A DNA stretch of 32,056 nt from Clostridia bacterium (GTDB taxonomy: Bacteria; Bacillota; Clostridia; Monoglobales; Monoglobaceae): positions 1 to 32,056 of the forward strand of contig JAFYXJ010000017.1 of assembly GCA_017546205.1 (NCBI GenBank), in the 5' to 3' direction. The position numbers were made by a program, and so were the translations under genes. A model generated the notes under the pieces. That model was given only the letters and a program-made list of their open reading frames with translations. It did not search any database and was not told where the DNA came from. Below are positions 6,996 through 14,977 of this stretch, piece by piece (position 1 is the first letter of the stretch; every line of letters begins with the position of its first letter).

Positions 6996-8300
6996 TCATA
7001 ATTTTTTTAGAATCCGACAGACCGTACCAAAACTTAACCCGCAGGTAAACAGATTGCTGACCGCAATAATGCAGTAAAGGGCATCCATACCAAACTTCGG
7101 TACAAGACAATAAATCGCCATAAGCCGTAGTAAAGAATCGGTAATGCTGTAAACCAGCAAAGATACTTGTTTTCCTAATCCGTTGAGAATAGCAAAGGAA
7201 AGGGAATCCAACACCATTAAGGGTGTTAAAACGGCAAGGACCCGCACCACAGGCGCCACAGCGCTGCTACCGTACACAAGTTCTGTCAACGGCCGGGCAA
7301 ATCCCAGAAACACCAAGAAAATAAAAACTCCGCCAAGGAACCCCACCTGATACACCTTTTTTACCACACGCAACAAACGGATTTTATTTTTAAGCGCGTT
7401 TCTTCTTGCAATTTCCGGCACCAGAAGAGTGGTAACAGAACCTAACAACGTCAGGGGAAATACCAACATCGGGAGCACCATACCATGCACCATACCCAAT
7501 CCGCTGACCGCAGCCGCATGGGTAAACCCAAACCGTTTGAGGGCAGAAACAATCCGTACTTCCTCCTGCATGCGAAGTGCAGAACCGGACAAAGAACTGA
7601 CCATAGACGGGAACGACACCTTAAGGAGAGGTGCAAACACCTTGCTTTTTTCTTCACCGCCTCGAAGAGAGGGGAGTTCTTTACAATAAAACAAGGTCAG
7701 ATACAGACAAGAGGAACATTCACCGATGCTGATTCCGGAAAATACTGCCGCACATCCATAGCCTATCCCTTTCGGGAGAAACCATTGAAGCAACAGACTA
7801 ATGGATAAAAACTTCACTGCTTGTTCCAGAAACTCCGAACTTGCCGGAATCCACACTTTCCGGCAGGCGTAAAAATATCCTTTCAGGCAATAGGATATTC
7901 CCATAAACAAAACACTGGGCACAAGACAGCAAAGACCTGCCGCAATTCTTCCGTCCCCCAACAAGGATTTTGCAATCCATTCTGCACCCACCAGAATACA
8001 AAGGATAACCGCAAGGCCCAGACAGCCTACCCCCCAAAGGGCAAGATTAACGCTCTGCCGTACTGCTGTCAGTTCTTTTTGTTCCAGATACTCCGAAACA
8101 ACTTTCGATACCGCCACCCCCAGACCTGCCGTACAAACCGTCAGCATAACTCCATGAAGCCCAAACCCCAGAGATAAAAGTCCCATTCCTTCGGTCCCCA
8201 ATTGCCTGGAATAAAATGCCCGAAATGCAAAATCAAAGGACTTGGCACAGATTCCTGAAAATGCAAGAATACCTGCACTTTGCAGCATTTGGTTTTTCAA
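6996..8300 (-). CDS. SpoVB/MurJ-like polysaccharide or lipid flippase (MOP superfamily)
   Basis: This 434-aa polytopic membrane protein has about 12-14 hydrophobic segments. Its N-terminus (FYSRQLGTEGMGLLSL, then TAGLGVAVSKVVSE) matches the SpoVB / polysaccharide-biosynthesis flippase pattern. Such proteins move lipid-linked sugar precursors across the membrane; SpoVB itself acts in spore cortex formation. I prefer the TTG start at 8300 because an AGGTGG site lies 7 nt upstream. The longer reading from 8360 would add 20 residues with no ribosome site and would run through that site. It is divergent from rnmV, and its candidate -35 overlaps that of rnmV. The substrate is unknown; a general cell-wall or exopolysaccharide flippase is the alternative. 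Confidence 0.85.
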   Translation of the reverse strand: MKNQMLQSAGILAFSGICAKSFDFAFRAFYSRQLGTEGMGLLSLGFGLHGVMLTVCTAGLGVAVSKVVSEYLEQKELTAVRQSVNLALWGVGCLGLAVILCILVGAEWIAKSLLGDGRIAAGLCCLVPSVLFMGISYCLKGYFYACRKVWIPASSEFLEQAVKFLSISLLLQWFLPKGIGYGCAAVFSGISIGECSSCLYLTLFYCKELPSLRGGEEKSKVFAPLLKVSFPSMVSSLSGSALRMQEEVRIVSALKRFGFTHAAAVSGLGMVHGMVLPMLVFPLTLLGSVTTLLVPEIARRNALKNKIRLLRVVKKVYQVGFLGGVFIFLVFLGFARPLTELVYGSSAVAPVVRVLAVLTPLMVLDSLSFAILNGLGKQVSLLVYSITDSLLRLMAIYCLVPKFGMDALYCIIAVSNLFTCGLSFGTVCRILKKL

Positions 8301-8347
8301 CTGCTGTCCACCTCTTTTCTTTCTTTCAATATATGCAAAAGAAAAGA

Positions 8348-8377
8348 TTGACAATACCAAAGTCCATGTACTAAAAT
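8348..8377 (+). promoter_or_regulatory. rnmV promoter, -35 shared with the divergent flippase promoter
   Basis: TTGACA (8348-8353) is followed after 18 bp by TAAAAT (8372-8377). On the opposite strand the same bases read TTGTCA (8349-8354), with TATATT (8328-8333) 15 bp away, a weaker divergent promoter for the flippase gene. Confidence 0.6.
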
Positions 8378-8403
8378 AAAAAAAACAGATTCTGGAGGAA
8401 CCT

Positions 8404-8973
8404 ATGGTACATATTCATGATGTCATTGTGGTGGAAGGAAAATATGATAAGGAACGCCTGCGCAAATTGACAGACGCTCCTATTATTTGTACCCACGGTT
8501 TCCATCTCTACCGCAACAAAGCAATTCTTCAAAGCATCCGGCAACTTGCCAAAACCAGGGGCGTATTAATCCTGACCGATTCAGACCGCGCGGGCTTTCG
8601 GATTCGCAATTATTTGAAAAGTTGTCTTGGAAATACGTGCTCCATTAAAAATTTATATATCCCTGCCATCTTCGGAAAAGAACGAAGAAAAGATGTCCCC
8701 GGTAAAGACGGATTGCTGGGCGTTGAAGGGATGACCGACCAACTTCTTTTAGACCTGTTATCCACTGTCGCTACCTTAGAAGAGGAGGACATCACATTCA
8801 CCCCCGTCACCAAGGCGGATTTTTGCGCCATGGGTTATTCAGGCAAACCAGACAGCGCACAAAGGCGGCAACAACTGTCCAAAAAACTGAATCTTCCTCC
8901 CCGCATGTCTGCCAACGCCTTGCTGGAATTGATTAACCGGATTGGCGGAATGGAGCTATTATCCAAACTATAA
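8404..8973 (+). CDS. rnmV: Ribonuclease M5-like TOPRIM protein (DUF4093 type)
   Basis: RNase M5 cleaves the 5S rRNA precursor in Firmicutes. The 189-aa protein has the TOPRIM glutamate motif VVEGKYDKERL (from residue 9) and the aspartate motif LTDSDRAG (~57-64) for Mg2+ binding. A conserved GVEG segment follows, then a C-terminal DUF4093-like region (~115-189). The length is usual for the family. The ATG follows GGAGG at 6 nt. It is a single-gene unit with its own promoter and a strong bidirectional terminator immediately after the stop. The usual ksgA neighbour of RnmV is not present. Family assignment is secure; 5S rRNA as substrate is inferred from the family. Confidence 0.88.
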   Translation: MVHIHDVIVVEGKYDKERLRKLTDAPIICTHGFHLYRNKAILQSIRQLAKTRGVLILTDSDRAGFRIRNYLKSCLGNTCSIKNLYIPAIFGKERRKDVPGKDGLLGVEGMTDQLLLDLLSTVATLEEEDITFTPVTKADFCAMGYSGKPDSAQRRQQLSKKLNLPPRMSANALLELINRIGGMELLSKL

Positions 8974-9009
8974 AAAAGCAAGGAAAACAGAGTGTTTTCC
9001 TTGCTTTTT
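8973..9009. terminator. Bidirectional terminator between rnmV and the glycosyltransferase
   Basis: A ~16-bp stem (AAAAAGCAAGGAAAAC and its complement) with a 4-5 nt loop and T tracts on both strands sits between the two convergent stop codons. Confidence 0.9.
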
Positions 9010-9010
9010 A

Positions 9011-9958
9011 TTATACATTTGTTTTTTCAATAATGTATCTGGGACGGCGTTTTACTTCCTTATAAATTTTGCCGATGTATTCACCGATAACACCTACAGA
9101 AACCAGTTGTACGCCACCTAAAAACCAGATGGAAATCATCAAAGACGCCCATCCGCTGACACTTTTGCCAAATCCCCATGCCACCAAAGAATATACTGCA
9201 GCGGCTACTGCAATCAGGCAGGCAAGGAATCCCACACCCCACACCAACCGAATCGGTTTGATGCTGAATGAGGTGATGCCGTCAAAAGCAAAAGACAACA
9301 TTTTCTTCAAGGGGTACTTGCTTTCTCCGGCAAACCGTTCGCTACGGGCATAGTACACCTGACTGCTGGGGAAACCAACCAGACGCACAACACCCCGGAG
9401 GAACAAATTAATCTCCGGAAACTCTGAAAGTGCCTGCAATGCCCGTCTGCTCATCAGCCGGTAATCCGCATGATTTTCAATCACGTCTGCACCCAGCACT
9501 TTCATCAGTTTGTAAAAGGCTTCTGCTGTAAATCGTTTGAATCCGGTATCGGTAGCACGGCAATTCCGCACCCCGTAAACTACATCAATTCCACGGTCAT
9601 ATTCGTCCACCATAGCAGGGATTGCCTCAATATCATCCTGCAAATCCGCATCAATGGAAACACTGCAGTCACATACATCTTTTACTGTCATCAATCCTGC
9701 AAGCAACGCATTCTGGTGCCCTGCATTATGTGCCAGTTTAATACCGCGGAAACGGGAATCCTTCTCCGAAAGTTCCTCAATCAGTTGCCATGTTTTATCT
9801 TTGCTTCCGTCATCCACAAGGACAATCCGGCTTTCGGGAGAGATTTTACCCTCCTCTTGCATACGAGTAAACAATGCCCCCATTCGGGAAGATGTTTCCG
9901 GCAAAACCTCTTCTTCGTTATAACAAGGAATTACAACATAAAGTTTGGTATCTTTCAT
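9011..9958 (-). CDS. GT2 family glycosyltransferase with two C-terminal membrane helices
   Basis: This 315-aa protein carries a GT-A fold N-terminal domain: VIPCYNEEE (9-17), DDGSKD (49-54) and the metal/nucleotide-sugar motif DADLQDD (103-109). Two hydrophobic helices follow (~235-257 and ~268-292), then a basic tail. This is the DPM1/GtrB/ArnC-like architecture, which transfers sugar from a nucleotide donor to a polyprenyl-phosphate at the inner face of the membrane. I placed the start at ATG 9958, which has AGGAGG upstream; a longer in-frame reading to 10072 runs through the secG terminator and has no ribosome site. It follows secG on the same strand, with that terminator between them, so expression probably relies on readthrough or an undetected promoter. 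Sugar specificity is not readable. Confidence 0.9.
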   Translation of the reverse strand: MKDTKLYVVIPCYNEEEVLPETSSRMGALFTRMQEEGKISPESRIVLVDDGSKDKTWQLIEELSEKDSRFRGIKLAHNAGHQNALLAGLMTVKDVCDCSVSIDADLQDDIEAIPAMVDEYDRGIDVVYGVRNCRATDTGFKRFTAEAFYKLMKVLGADVIENHADYRLMSRRALQALSEFPEINLFLRGVVRLVGFPSSQVYYARSERFAGESKYPLKKMLSFAFDGITSFSIKPIRLVWGVGFLACLIAVAAAVYSLVAWGFGKSVSGWASLMISIWFLGGVQLVSVGVIGEYIGKIYKEVKRRPRYIIEKTNV

Positions 9959-9985
9959 ATCAGTCTCCTCCTTTGAATCAATAAA

Positions 9986-10011
9986 AAAAGGTGGACAAAA
10001 GTCCACCTTTT
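9986..10011 (-). terminator. secG terminator
   Basis: An 11-bp perfect stem (AAAAGGTGGAC/GTCCACCTTTT) with a TTTT loop is followed by a T run in the minus direction, 11 nt after the secG stop. Confidence 0.88.
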
Positions 10012-10022
10012 CTGTTCCACAT

Positions 10023-10469
10023 TTACTCAGCAGGCGTTTCGGCGGTTTCGGCTTCACCCTCTGCTTCCGCATTCTGTGCAGCCTCTGCTTCAGCTGCTGC
10101 CAGATCTTCTGCAGTCATAAGAATGTTGCCCTCTGCGTCTACCATATTTCCGTTCTCATCCATAGAAACGGTCATGCCTTCTTCGCCCATTTCCTGTGTC
10201 TCAGTCTGCTGAACTTCATTTTCCTTATTGTAGATATTGATTGCCATTGCAGCAAAAGTAACAGAAGAAACTACAAACAAAATTGCAACAACTGCCGTGA
10301 ACTTTTTCAGCATTGCGTCGATGGTTCTTCCTTTGTTCTTACCAAAGAAAGTCTCCGCGCCGCCTGCAATGGAACCGGATAATCCCTGCTGTTTGCCGTG
10401 CTGCAACAGCACTACAATAATCAGTGCAAGGGAAACTACTACATGAATAATGGTCAATGCTAACATCAT
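10023..10469 (-). CDS. secG: SecG translocase subunit with a long acidic C-terminal tail
   Basis: SecG is the small accessory subunit of the SecYEG protein-export channel. The first ~80 residues match SecG: helix 1 (2-23), the loop QQGLSGSIAGGAETFFGKNKGRT (the family signature), and helix 2 (57-79). Typical SecG ends near here at 70-80 aa. This protein is 148 aa and continues with a very acidic, Ala/Glu-rich, low-complexity tail containing DENGNMVDAEGNI and no further membrane segment. I chose the first of two adjacent ATGs at 10469, 10 nt after AGGAGG; a longer 179-aa reading to 10562 lacks a ribosome site and overlaps the promoter. The gene has its own promoter and terminator. Confidence 0.92.
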   Translation of the reverse strand: MMLALTIIHVVVSLALIIVVLLQHGKQQGLSGSIAGGAETFFGKNKGRTIDAMLKKFTAVVAILFVVSSVTFAAMAINIYNKENEVQQTETQEMGEEGMTVSMDENGNMVDAEGNILMTAEDLAAAEAEAAQNAEAEGEAETAETPAE

Positions 10470-10521
10470 TTCAACATATCCTCCTCGTTCTTCTCGAACA
10501 CATTTTCGTCCAGTATGTGCC

Positions 10522-10550
10522 ATTGTATCACAGATATAGAAATTTTTCAA
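10522..10550 (-). promoter_or_regulatory. secG promoter
   Basis: On the minus strand TTGAAA (10545-10550) and TACAAT (10522-10527) are 17 bp apart, ~50 nt upstream of the secG start. Confidence 0.75.
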
Positions 10551-10594
10551 GTATTTTTTCAAAAAATGTTAAACTTTTTTCCATAAAAATCACC

Positions 10595-10623
10595 TTGACC
10601 GGAGTTTTTTCTTTTTGTATAAT
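10595..10623 (+). promoter_or_regulatory. apbE promoter
   Basis: TTGACC (10595-10600) and TATAAT (10618-10623) are separated by 17 bp. The apbE AGGAGG and ATG (10646) follow closely. Confidence 0.82.
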
Positions 10624-10645
10624 ACTGGTAGAAAGGAGGGGTTCT

Positions 10646-11584
10646 ATGAAACGCTTGTTTTTTCTTTTGTTGCTATCTGTTTTTCTGGTTTCCTGCAATC
10701 CCCGACAACCCATCTATGAAGAAACCCGTTTCCTGATGGACACCGTCTGTACCATCCGTGCTGGTGGAGACAGCAAATCCGCTGTCCATGACGCCTTTGC
10801 TCTGGTAGAGGAAATTCAGGCATCGGTGAATCTGTATTCCCCCGATTCCACCATTACCCGGATCAATCGTGCAAAAGCAGGGGAGCCTGTCCCGTTGGAC
10901 AACCACACCGCATCGATTCTTTCTGTCGCCCTTGCAGTCAGCCAAGCATCAGACGGTGCCTTTGATGTCACGGTTGCACCCCTTTCTATTCTGTGGCCGT
11001 TTCACGGAGAAGAATCTCCCCAACCGCCTGAACACATCGCCATACAGAACGCGCTGCCCCATGTAGGTTATGATAAACTGATATTGGACCAAAACACACA
11101 AACCGTCACAAAAACTGACGACGGTGTCTCCGTCGATTTGGGCGGTGCGGCAAAAGGCTATGCAGCAGACTGTGCCGTACAAATCTTAAAAGATGCCGGC
11201 GTTCCGTATGCAATTCTGGATTTTGGCGGAACCATTTATGTATACGGACACAATCCTAACCGCCATGACGGAGTCTGGCAGATCGGGATTCAGGACCCCC
11301 ACGGAACTGCAGGCAGTTACCGCACCACCGTTTCCGTTTCCGAAGGCGCTGTGGTTACCAGCGGAACCTATCAACGGAATTTTGTTTATGACGGCAGACT
11401 TTATCACCATATCCTGAACCCCAAAACCGGATATCCGGCAGACAGCGGACTTGCTTCGGTATCCATTCAGGCTGATTCTGCCCTTGTGGCAGATTGTCTT
11501 TCTACTGCATGTCTGGTGCAAAATCAAGGAGACGCTCTCGTACGGCAATTTGGCGGAACACTGGTTGCCGCCTACGATAAATAA
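10646..11584 (+). CDS. apbE: FAD:protein FMN transferase, lipoprotein
   Basis: ApbE attaches FMN covalently to Ser/Thr residues of flavoproteins such as Rnf/Nqr subunits, using FAD, on the outer face of the membrane. The 312-aa protein begins with a short signal peptide ending in LVSC (lipobox). Family features are MDTVCTI, the DGAFDVTVAPL segment, the conserved DLGGAAKGYAAD motif, ILDFGGTIYVYG, and the C-terminal HHILNPKTGYPAD followed by a metal-site-like segment ADCLSTACLV. The length is normal for the family. The start at ATG 10646 has AGGAGG 7 nt upstream and follows a consensus promoter. A reading to 10457 is upstream noise. Its 3' end overlaps the convergent gene by 13 nt. No Rnf genes are in view, so the target is unknown. 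Confidence 0.93.
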   Translation: MKRLFFLLLLSVFLVSCNPRQPIYEETRFLMDTVCTIRAGGDSKSAVHDAFALVEEIQASVNLYSPDSTITRINRAKAGEPVPLDNHTASILSVALAVSQASDGAFDVTVAPLSILWPFHGEESPQPPEHIAIQNALPHVGYDKLILDQNTQTVTKTDDGVSVDLGGAAKGYAADCAVQILKDAGVPYAILDFGGTIYVYGHNPNRHDGVWQIGIQDPHGTAGSYRTTVSVSEGAVVTSGTYQRNFVYDGRLYHHILNPKTGYPADSGLASVSIQADSALVADCLSTACLVQNQGDALVRQFGGTLVAAYDK

Positions 11585-11901
11585 TCCGAAATCAGGATAT
11601 AAAGCAGGGCATAGATGAGCATATCGTCCTGCTTTTCTTCATTTTCCAGCAAAAGAAAAATTAACCCCGCAAGGAGCAAATCCTCTGCACTGAACATTCC
11701 CAGAACTTTTTTTGTGTCCGGATTATAAAGGGCTGAAGGTATGAATCGAAGCACCGGATTTTGTTGTTTCTTGTCCAAAATTTCCGGTTTCTTCGGATGA
11801 GAAGACGTGACAGCAGGTATGGGTTTGGGAGGATTCTGCGTCCGAGTTGGCATCCTCGTCGGTTGTTTGACCGGCGGTTGCTGATAGCGACGGTACATCA
11901 T
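11572..11901 (-). CDS. Unidentified small protein, Pro-rich N-terminus and hydrophobic C-terminus
   Basis: This 109-aa protein overlaps the stop of the upstream gene as ATGA, so it is probably translated by coupling. Residues 1-~45 are basic and proline-rich (several PP and KP pairs). Residues ~65-109 are hydrophobic with acidic interruptions (AEDLLLAGLIFLLLENEE, then a second run MLIYALLYILI), resembling two amphipathic or peripheral membrane helices rather than a classic signal. I do not recognise a family. It is the last gene of a three-gene minus-strand cluster. Its 3' end runs 13 nt into apbE on the other strand. The overlaps and consistent frame argue for a real gene; the function is unknown. 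Confidence 0.65.
   Translation of the reverse strand: MMYRRYQQPPVKQPTRMPTRTQNPPKPIPAVTSSHPKKPEILDKKQQNPVLRFIPSALYNPDTKKVLGMFSAEDLLLAGLIFLLLENEEKQDDMLIYALLYILISDYLS
11601..11636 (+). terminator. Possible apbE terminator inside the convergent gene
   Basis: AAAGCAGG (11601-11608) pairs with CCTGCTTT (11628-11635) across a 19-nt loop, followed by TTCTTC, starting 17 nt after the apbE stop. The loop is long and the T run interrupted, so this is only moderately supported. Confidence 0.35.
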
Positions 11902-12257
11902 CCTCCCTCCCCGGTCTCTTTCATAACGGTAAATACCTGTCCCAGATTCATCATCTGCATTGCCATATCCACCTTGCTTTGACGGGAGGATTTCAGGAAT
12001 GGTTTCAATGCCATCAGCAGCCGTGTCCGGCTGCTGTTTTTTTGTTCATGCATCATGCTCATGACCTTTTGCAACCGCATCATCATCTCCAGATTTTCAG
12101 GGTCCAATCCGCCGGTTGCTACGCCGGGAGCCGGCGCTGTCTGCACATCGCCGAGAATCCCCATCAGATTTTGTATAGTCTGTTGTCCTTCCTCCCCCGA
12201 AAGCATCTCTTTGAGCATATCCACCGCACAGGATAAATCCATGGATTCTTCTGCCAT
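11898..12257 (-). CDS. Unidentified Met/helix-rich small protein
   Basis: This 119-aa protein has a start with AGGAGG-type spacing (AAAGGAGGGCG before ATG 12257). Its stop overlaps the next start by 4 nt. The sequence appears mostly helical. It has an acidic N-terminal third (DMLKEMLSGEEGQQTIQNLMGILGD), a Pro/Ala/Gly hinge (~38-50), and a Met-rich helical half (MMMRLQKVMSMMHEQ, MAMQMMNLGQVFTVM) with basic patches. No signal peptide or membrane segment is evident. The N-terminal half vaguely echoes the neighbouring 87-aa protein, both describing short Leu/Met/Gln helices. I do not recognise a family. It is the middle gene of a compact three-gene cluster, which supports a shared role, but none can be named. 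Confidence 0.7.
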   Translation of the reverse strand: MAEESMDLSCAVDMLKEMLSGEEGQQTIQNLMGILGDVQTAPAPGVATGGLDPENLEMMMRLQKVMSMMHEQKNSSRTRLLMALKPFLKSSRQSKVDMAMQMMNLGQVFTVMKETGEGG

Positions 12258-12277
12258 TTGACGCCCTCCTTTATCTG

Positions 12278-12541
12278 TTATTTCCCTAACAGTTGGTTAA
12301 TTTTTTGCATAATTTCAGGATTATTTGCCAGTTGCGCCGCAAGTTTGGGATTCTTTCTCAGTTCCTGCTGAAACGCCTCTGCATTGACCTGATTCAGTTT
12401 TTCCTTGACCTGTCCCTGATTTCCGTTTAACATCTGTTGCACCGTCTGCATCTGTTGCGGAGTCAGGAGTTTCCCCATCTGCTCCATGGCTTGTTGCAGA
12501 TTATTGCCGTTCACCCGCTTTAACATTTCATCCAGATTCAT
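12278..12541 (-). CDS. Unidentified Gln/Asn/Leu-rich helical small protein
   Basis: This 87-aa protein begins at ATG 12541, preceded by AAAGGAGGAGATGGG; longer in-frame readings lack a ribosome site. It is entirely hydrophilic and helical in character, very rich in Gln, Asn, Met and Leu (LTPQQMQTVQQML; ELRKNPKLAAQLANNPEIM), with no cysteine and no membrane segment. It is the first gene of the cluster with the 119- and 109-aa proteins, which follow after 20 nt and by overlap. It diverges from the phosphoesterase gene across ~100 nt. The family is not recognised. The composition would suit a small oligomerising or surface/coat-associated protein, but that is speculation. Confidence 0.68.
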   Translation of the reverse strand: MNLDEMLKRVNGNNLQQAMEQMGKLLTPQQMQTVQQMLNGNQGQVKEKLNQVNAEAFQQELRKNPKLAAQLANNPEIMQKINQLLGK

Positions 12542-12595
12542 CCCATCTCCTCCTTTCCATAGTCTCTTTATACTGTATGCAGAAAGAAAAAATAA

Positions 12596-12624
12596 GTGAC
12601 ATTTTTTTGAAAATATGGTATACT
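12596..12624 (+). promoter_or_regulatory. Phosphoesterase promoter
   Basis: GTGACA (12596-12601) and TATACT (12619-12624) are separated by 17 bp, 20 nt upstream of the chosen TTG start. Confidence 0.65.
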
Positions 12625-12644
12625 GATACTTGAGGTGTTTTAAA

Positions 12645-13109
12645 TTGAAAGCAATTGTATTCAGCGATTCCCATCGGGATTTCTCCTCCATCTGGCGTGC
12701 CATGGAACAGGAAAAAAAGGTAGATTATATCATTCATGCAGGCGATGTGCAGAAGGATGTGGAGGATATTGAGGCATACTGGCGAACCACGCCTTGTATC
12801 AGCGTTCTTGGTAACAATGATTATGCAGTCTGGGACGTCCCTACCCGTCGGGAATTCGTCTTAGAGAATAAACGATTTTTACTAACCCACGGGCATCTGT
12901 ACGGGGTCAAAGGTTCTCTGGCAAAACTCAAGCAAGAGGCAACCGCCTGCTGTGCAGACATCTGCATCTTCGGTCATACCCATATTCCGTTTCTGGAAAA
13001 ACAGAACGGCATCTGGTTTCTTAACCCGGGTTCTGCACGCAGTCATTATGCAATCATTGAAACACAAGGGGAAACCGTAGAAATCCAACTGAAAGACACC
13101 CCTGATTAA
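12645..13109 (+). CDS. YfcE/MJ0936-type metallophosphoesterase
   Basis: This 154-aa calcineurin-like phosphoesterase carries all metal-binding motifs in order: FSDSH near the N-terminus, HAGDVQKD, GNND, THGH and GHTH. It resembles YfcE/YsnB-type enzymes that hydrolyse phosphodiesters in vitro; the cellular substrate is generally unclear. I chose TTG 12645, because GAGGTG lies 7 nt upstream and the reading then begins M-K-A-I-V-F-S-D, as in relatives. A TTG 15 nt earlier overlaps the ribosome site. In many Clostridia this gene follows the rdgB/rph genes, but here it stands alone with its own promoter and a shared bidirectional terminator. Confidence 0.9.
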   Translation: MKAIVFSDSHRDFSSIWRAMEQEKKVDYIIHAGDVQKDVEDIEAYWRTTPCISVLGNNDYAVWDVPTRREFVLENKRFLLTHGHLYGVKGSLAKLKQEATACCADICIFGHTHIPFLEKQNGIWFLNPGSARSHYAIIETQGETVEIQLKDTPD

Positions 13110-13147
13110 AAAACCCATATCACTCTTTAATGAGTGATATGGGTTTT
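13110..13147. terminator. Bidirectional terminator between phosphoesterase and typA
   Basis: A 16-bp perfect stem (AAAACCCATATCACTC and complement) with a 6-nt loop and T runs on both strands sits between convergent genes. Confidence 0.92.
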
Positions 13148-13153
13148 TTCTTA

Positions 13154-14977
13154 TTAGCCTTTGTTTCGAGCATTGGCTTTGGCACGAAGTTGATTGTTCA
13201 AAATCCGCTTTCTCAATCGCAGATTTTCCGGTGTGACCTCCAACAATTCATCATCTGCAAGGAATTCCAGACAAGCCTCCAGACTCATTTGCTGAGGCGG
13301 CGTCAACCGCAATGCCTCATCACTGCCGGATGCACGGGTATTGGTCAACTGTTTTTTCTTACAAACATTAACATTGATATCTTCACTCTTGGGAGAATAT
13401 CCAACCACCATCCCCTCGTAAACCTCGGTACCGGGGGTAATAAACATGGTTCCCCTGTCCTGCACTTTGAAGATACCATAGCCTACAGCTTCTCCCGTTT
13501 CAAACGCGACCAGAGAACCGGTATGCCGGCGGCTGATATCGCCCTTAAACGGTTGGTAACTGTCAAAGATGGAGTTCATAATGCCCTCGCCACGGGTATC
13601 GGTCAAAAATTCGTTCCGGTATCCAAGAAGTCCCCGGGCAGGAATCAAATATTCCAACCGCATCCGACTGCCCTGAGGTGCCATTTGCAGCATTTCCGCT
13701 TTCCGGGTACCCATTTTTTCCATGACTGCACCCATGGATTCTTCCGGCACATCAATCATCAACCGTTCTACCGGTTCGCAAAGTTGTCCATCAATTTCTT
13801 TCATCAGAACTTTGGGGGTGCTGACAGAAAACTCATATCCTTCACGGCGCATGGTTTCAATCAGGATGGAAATATGCATTTCCCCTCTGCCTGCCACCTT
13901 GAAACTATCGGTGGTTTCGCCTTCTTCCACTCGGAGCGAAACATCCTTCAACAATTCCCGCATGAGACGGTCACGCAGTTGGCGGGATGTAACAAATTTT
14001 CCTTCCCGTCCGGCAAAGGGACTATCATTGACGGAAAATGTCATTTCAATGGTAGGTTCGCTGATTTTTACAAAGGGAAGCGGTGTAGGGTCTTCCAGCG
14101 CAGTTACCGTGTCCCCAATGGTAATGTCGGTAATACCGCTGAAACAAATAATATCTCCCACCTTTGCAGATTCTGCCGGAGTACGATTCAAGCCGTCAAT
14201 CTGATAAATATTAACAATCTTGGATTTATAAGGTGCATGCTTTTCATGGTAGTCACATACCATAACTTCCTGATTCTGACGAAGTACGCCCCGCTCAATT
14301 CTACCAATGGCAATTCTTCCCACATATTCATTATAGTCAATGGAAGACACCAACATCTGCAAAGGCGCATTCTCTTCTCCCTCGGGAGCAGGAATATAAT
14401 TCTTAATGGTTTCAAACAGAACAGTCAGGTCTTTGCCCTGTTCATACTGGGAAAGAGACGCCGTTCCTGCTCTGCCGGAACAGAAGATAATAGGACTTTC
14501 CAACTGTTCGTCGCTGGCTTCCAAATCGATCAGCAAATCCAGAATCTCATCCGGAATCTCATCCAGTCTGGCATCAGGACGGTCAATTTTATTCACCACA
14601 ATAATCACCCGATGCTGCATTTCCAATGCTTTTTGCAGTACAAACCGGGTCTGGGGCATGGGACCCTCTGCCGCATCAATCAGGAGGATAACGCCGTTTA
14701 CCATTTTCAGAATACGTTCAACCTCACCACTGAAATCCGCATGTCCCGGTGTATCAATAATGTTCATTTTGATATCCTGATAGTATACGGAGGTGTTTTT
14801 CGCAAGGATGGTAATCCCTCTCTCCCGCTCCAGGTCATTGTTATCCATGACTCGTTCTTCTACTACCTGATTTTCCCGATATATGCCCCCTTGTTTCAGC
14901 ATTTCATCCACAAGTGTTGTTTTTCCGTGGTCAACGTGGGCAATGATTGCTATGTTTCTCAAATCTTCCCGTTTCAT
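13154..14977 (-). CDS. typA: Ribosome-associated GTPase TypA/BipA
   Basis: TypA is a translational GTPase of the EF-G family that binds the ribosome and assists 50S assembly and stress growth. The 607-aa protein has G1 AHVDHGKTTL, G3 DTPGHADF and G4 NKIDRP. EF-G-like domains 2, 3 and 5 follow (RGLLGYRNEFLTDTRGEG is a family landmark), then the BipA-specific C-terminal domain with PPQQMSLEACLEFLADDELLEVTP. The length is normal. ATG 14977 sits 9 nt after GGAG; an ATG 6 nt further upstream is also possible. It lies downstream of jag with a hairpin between, and no separate promoter is obvious, so it may be transcribed by readthrough. The long open frame on the opposite strand is a shadow. Confidence 0.96.
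   Translation of the reverse strand: MKREDLRNIAIIAHVDHGKTTLVDEMLKQGGIYRENQVVEERVMDNNDLERERGITILAKNTSVYYQDIKMNIIDTPGHADFSGEVERILKMVNGVILLIDAAEGPMPQTRFVLQKALEMQHRVIIVVNKIDRPDARLDEIPDEILDLLIDLEASDEQLESPIIFCSGRAGTASLSQYEQGKDLTVLFETIKNYIPAPEGEENAPLQMLVSSIDYNEYVGRIAIGRIERGVLRQNQEVMVCDYHEKHAPYKSKIVNIYQIDGLNRTPAESAKVGDIICFSGITDITIGDTVTALEDPTPLPFVKISEPTIEMTFSVNDSPFAGREGKFVTSRQLRDRLMRELLKDVSLRVEEGETTDSFKVAGRGEMHISILIETMRREGYEFSVSTPKVLMKEIDGQLCEPVERLMIDVPEESMGAVMEKMGTRKAEMLQMAPQGSRMRLEYLIPARGLLGYRNEFLTDTRGEGIMNSIFDSYQPFKGDISRRHTGSLVAFETGEAVGYGIFKVQDRGTMFITPGTEVYEGMVVGYSPKSEDINVNVCKKKQLTNTRASGSDEALRLTPPQQMSLEACLEFLADDELLEVTPENLRLRKRILNNQLRAKANARNKG

Noticed and set aside
5988..7001. 337-codon plus-strand frame over guaA
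   Set aside because: It is a shadow of the intact minus-strand guaA and crosses its promoter; no ribosome site.
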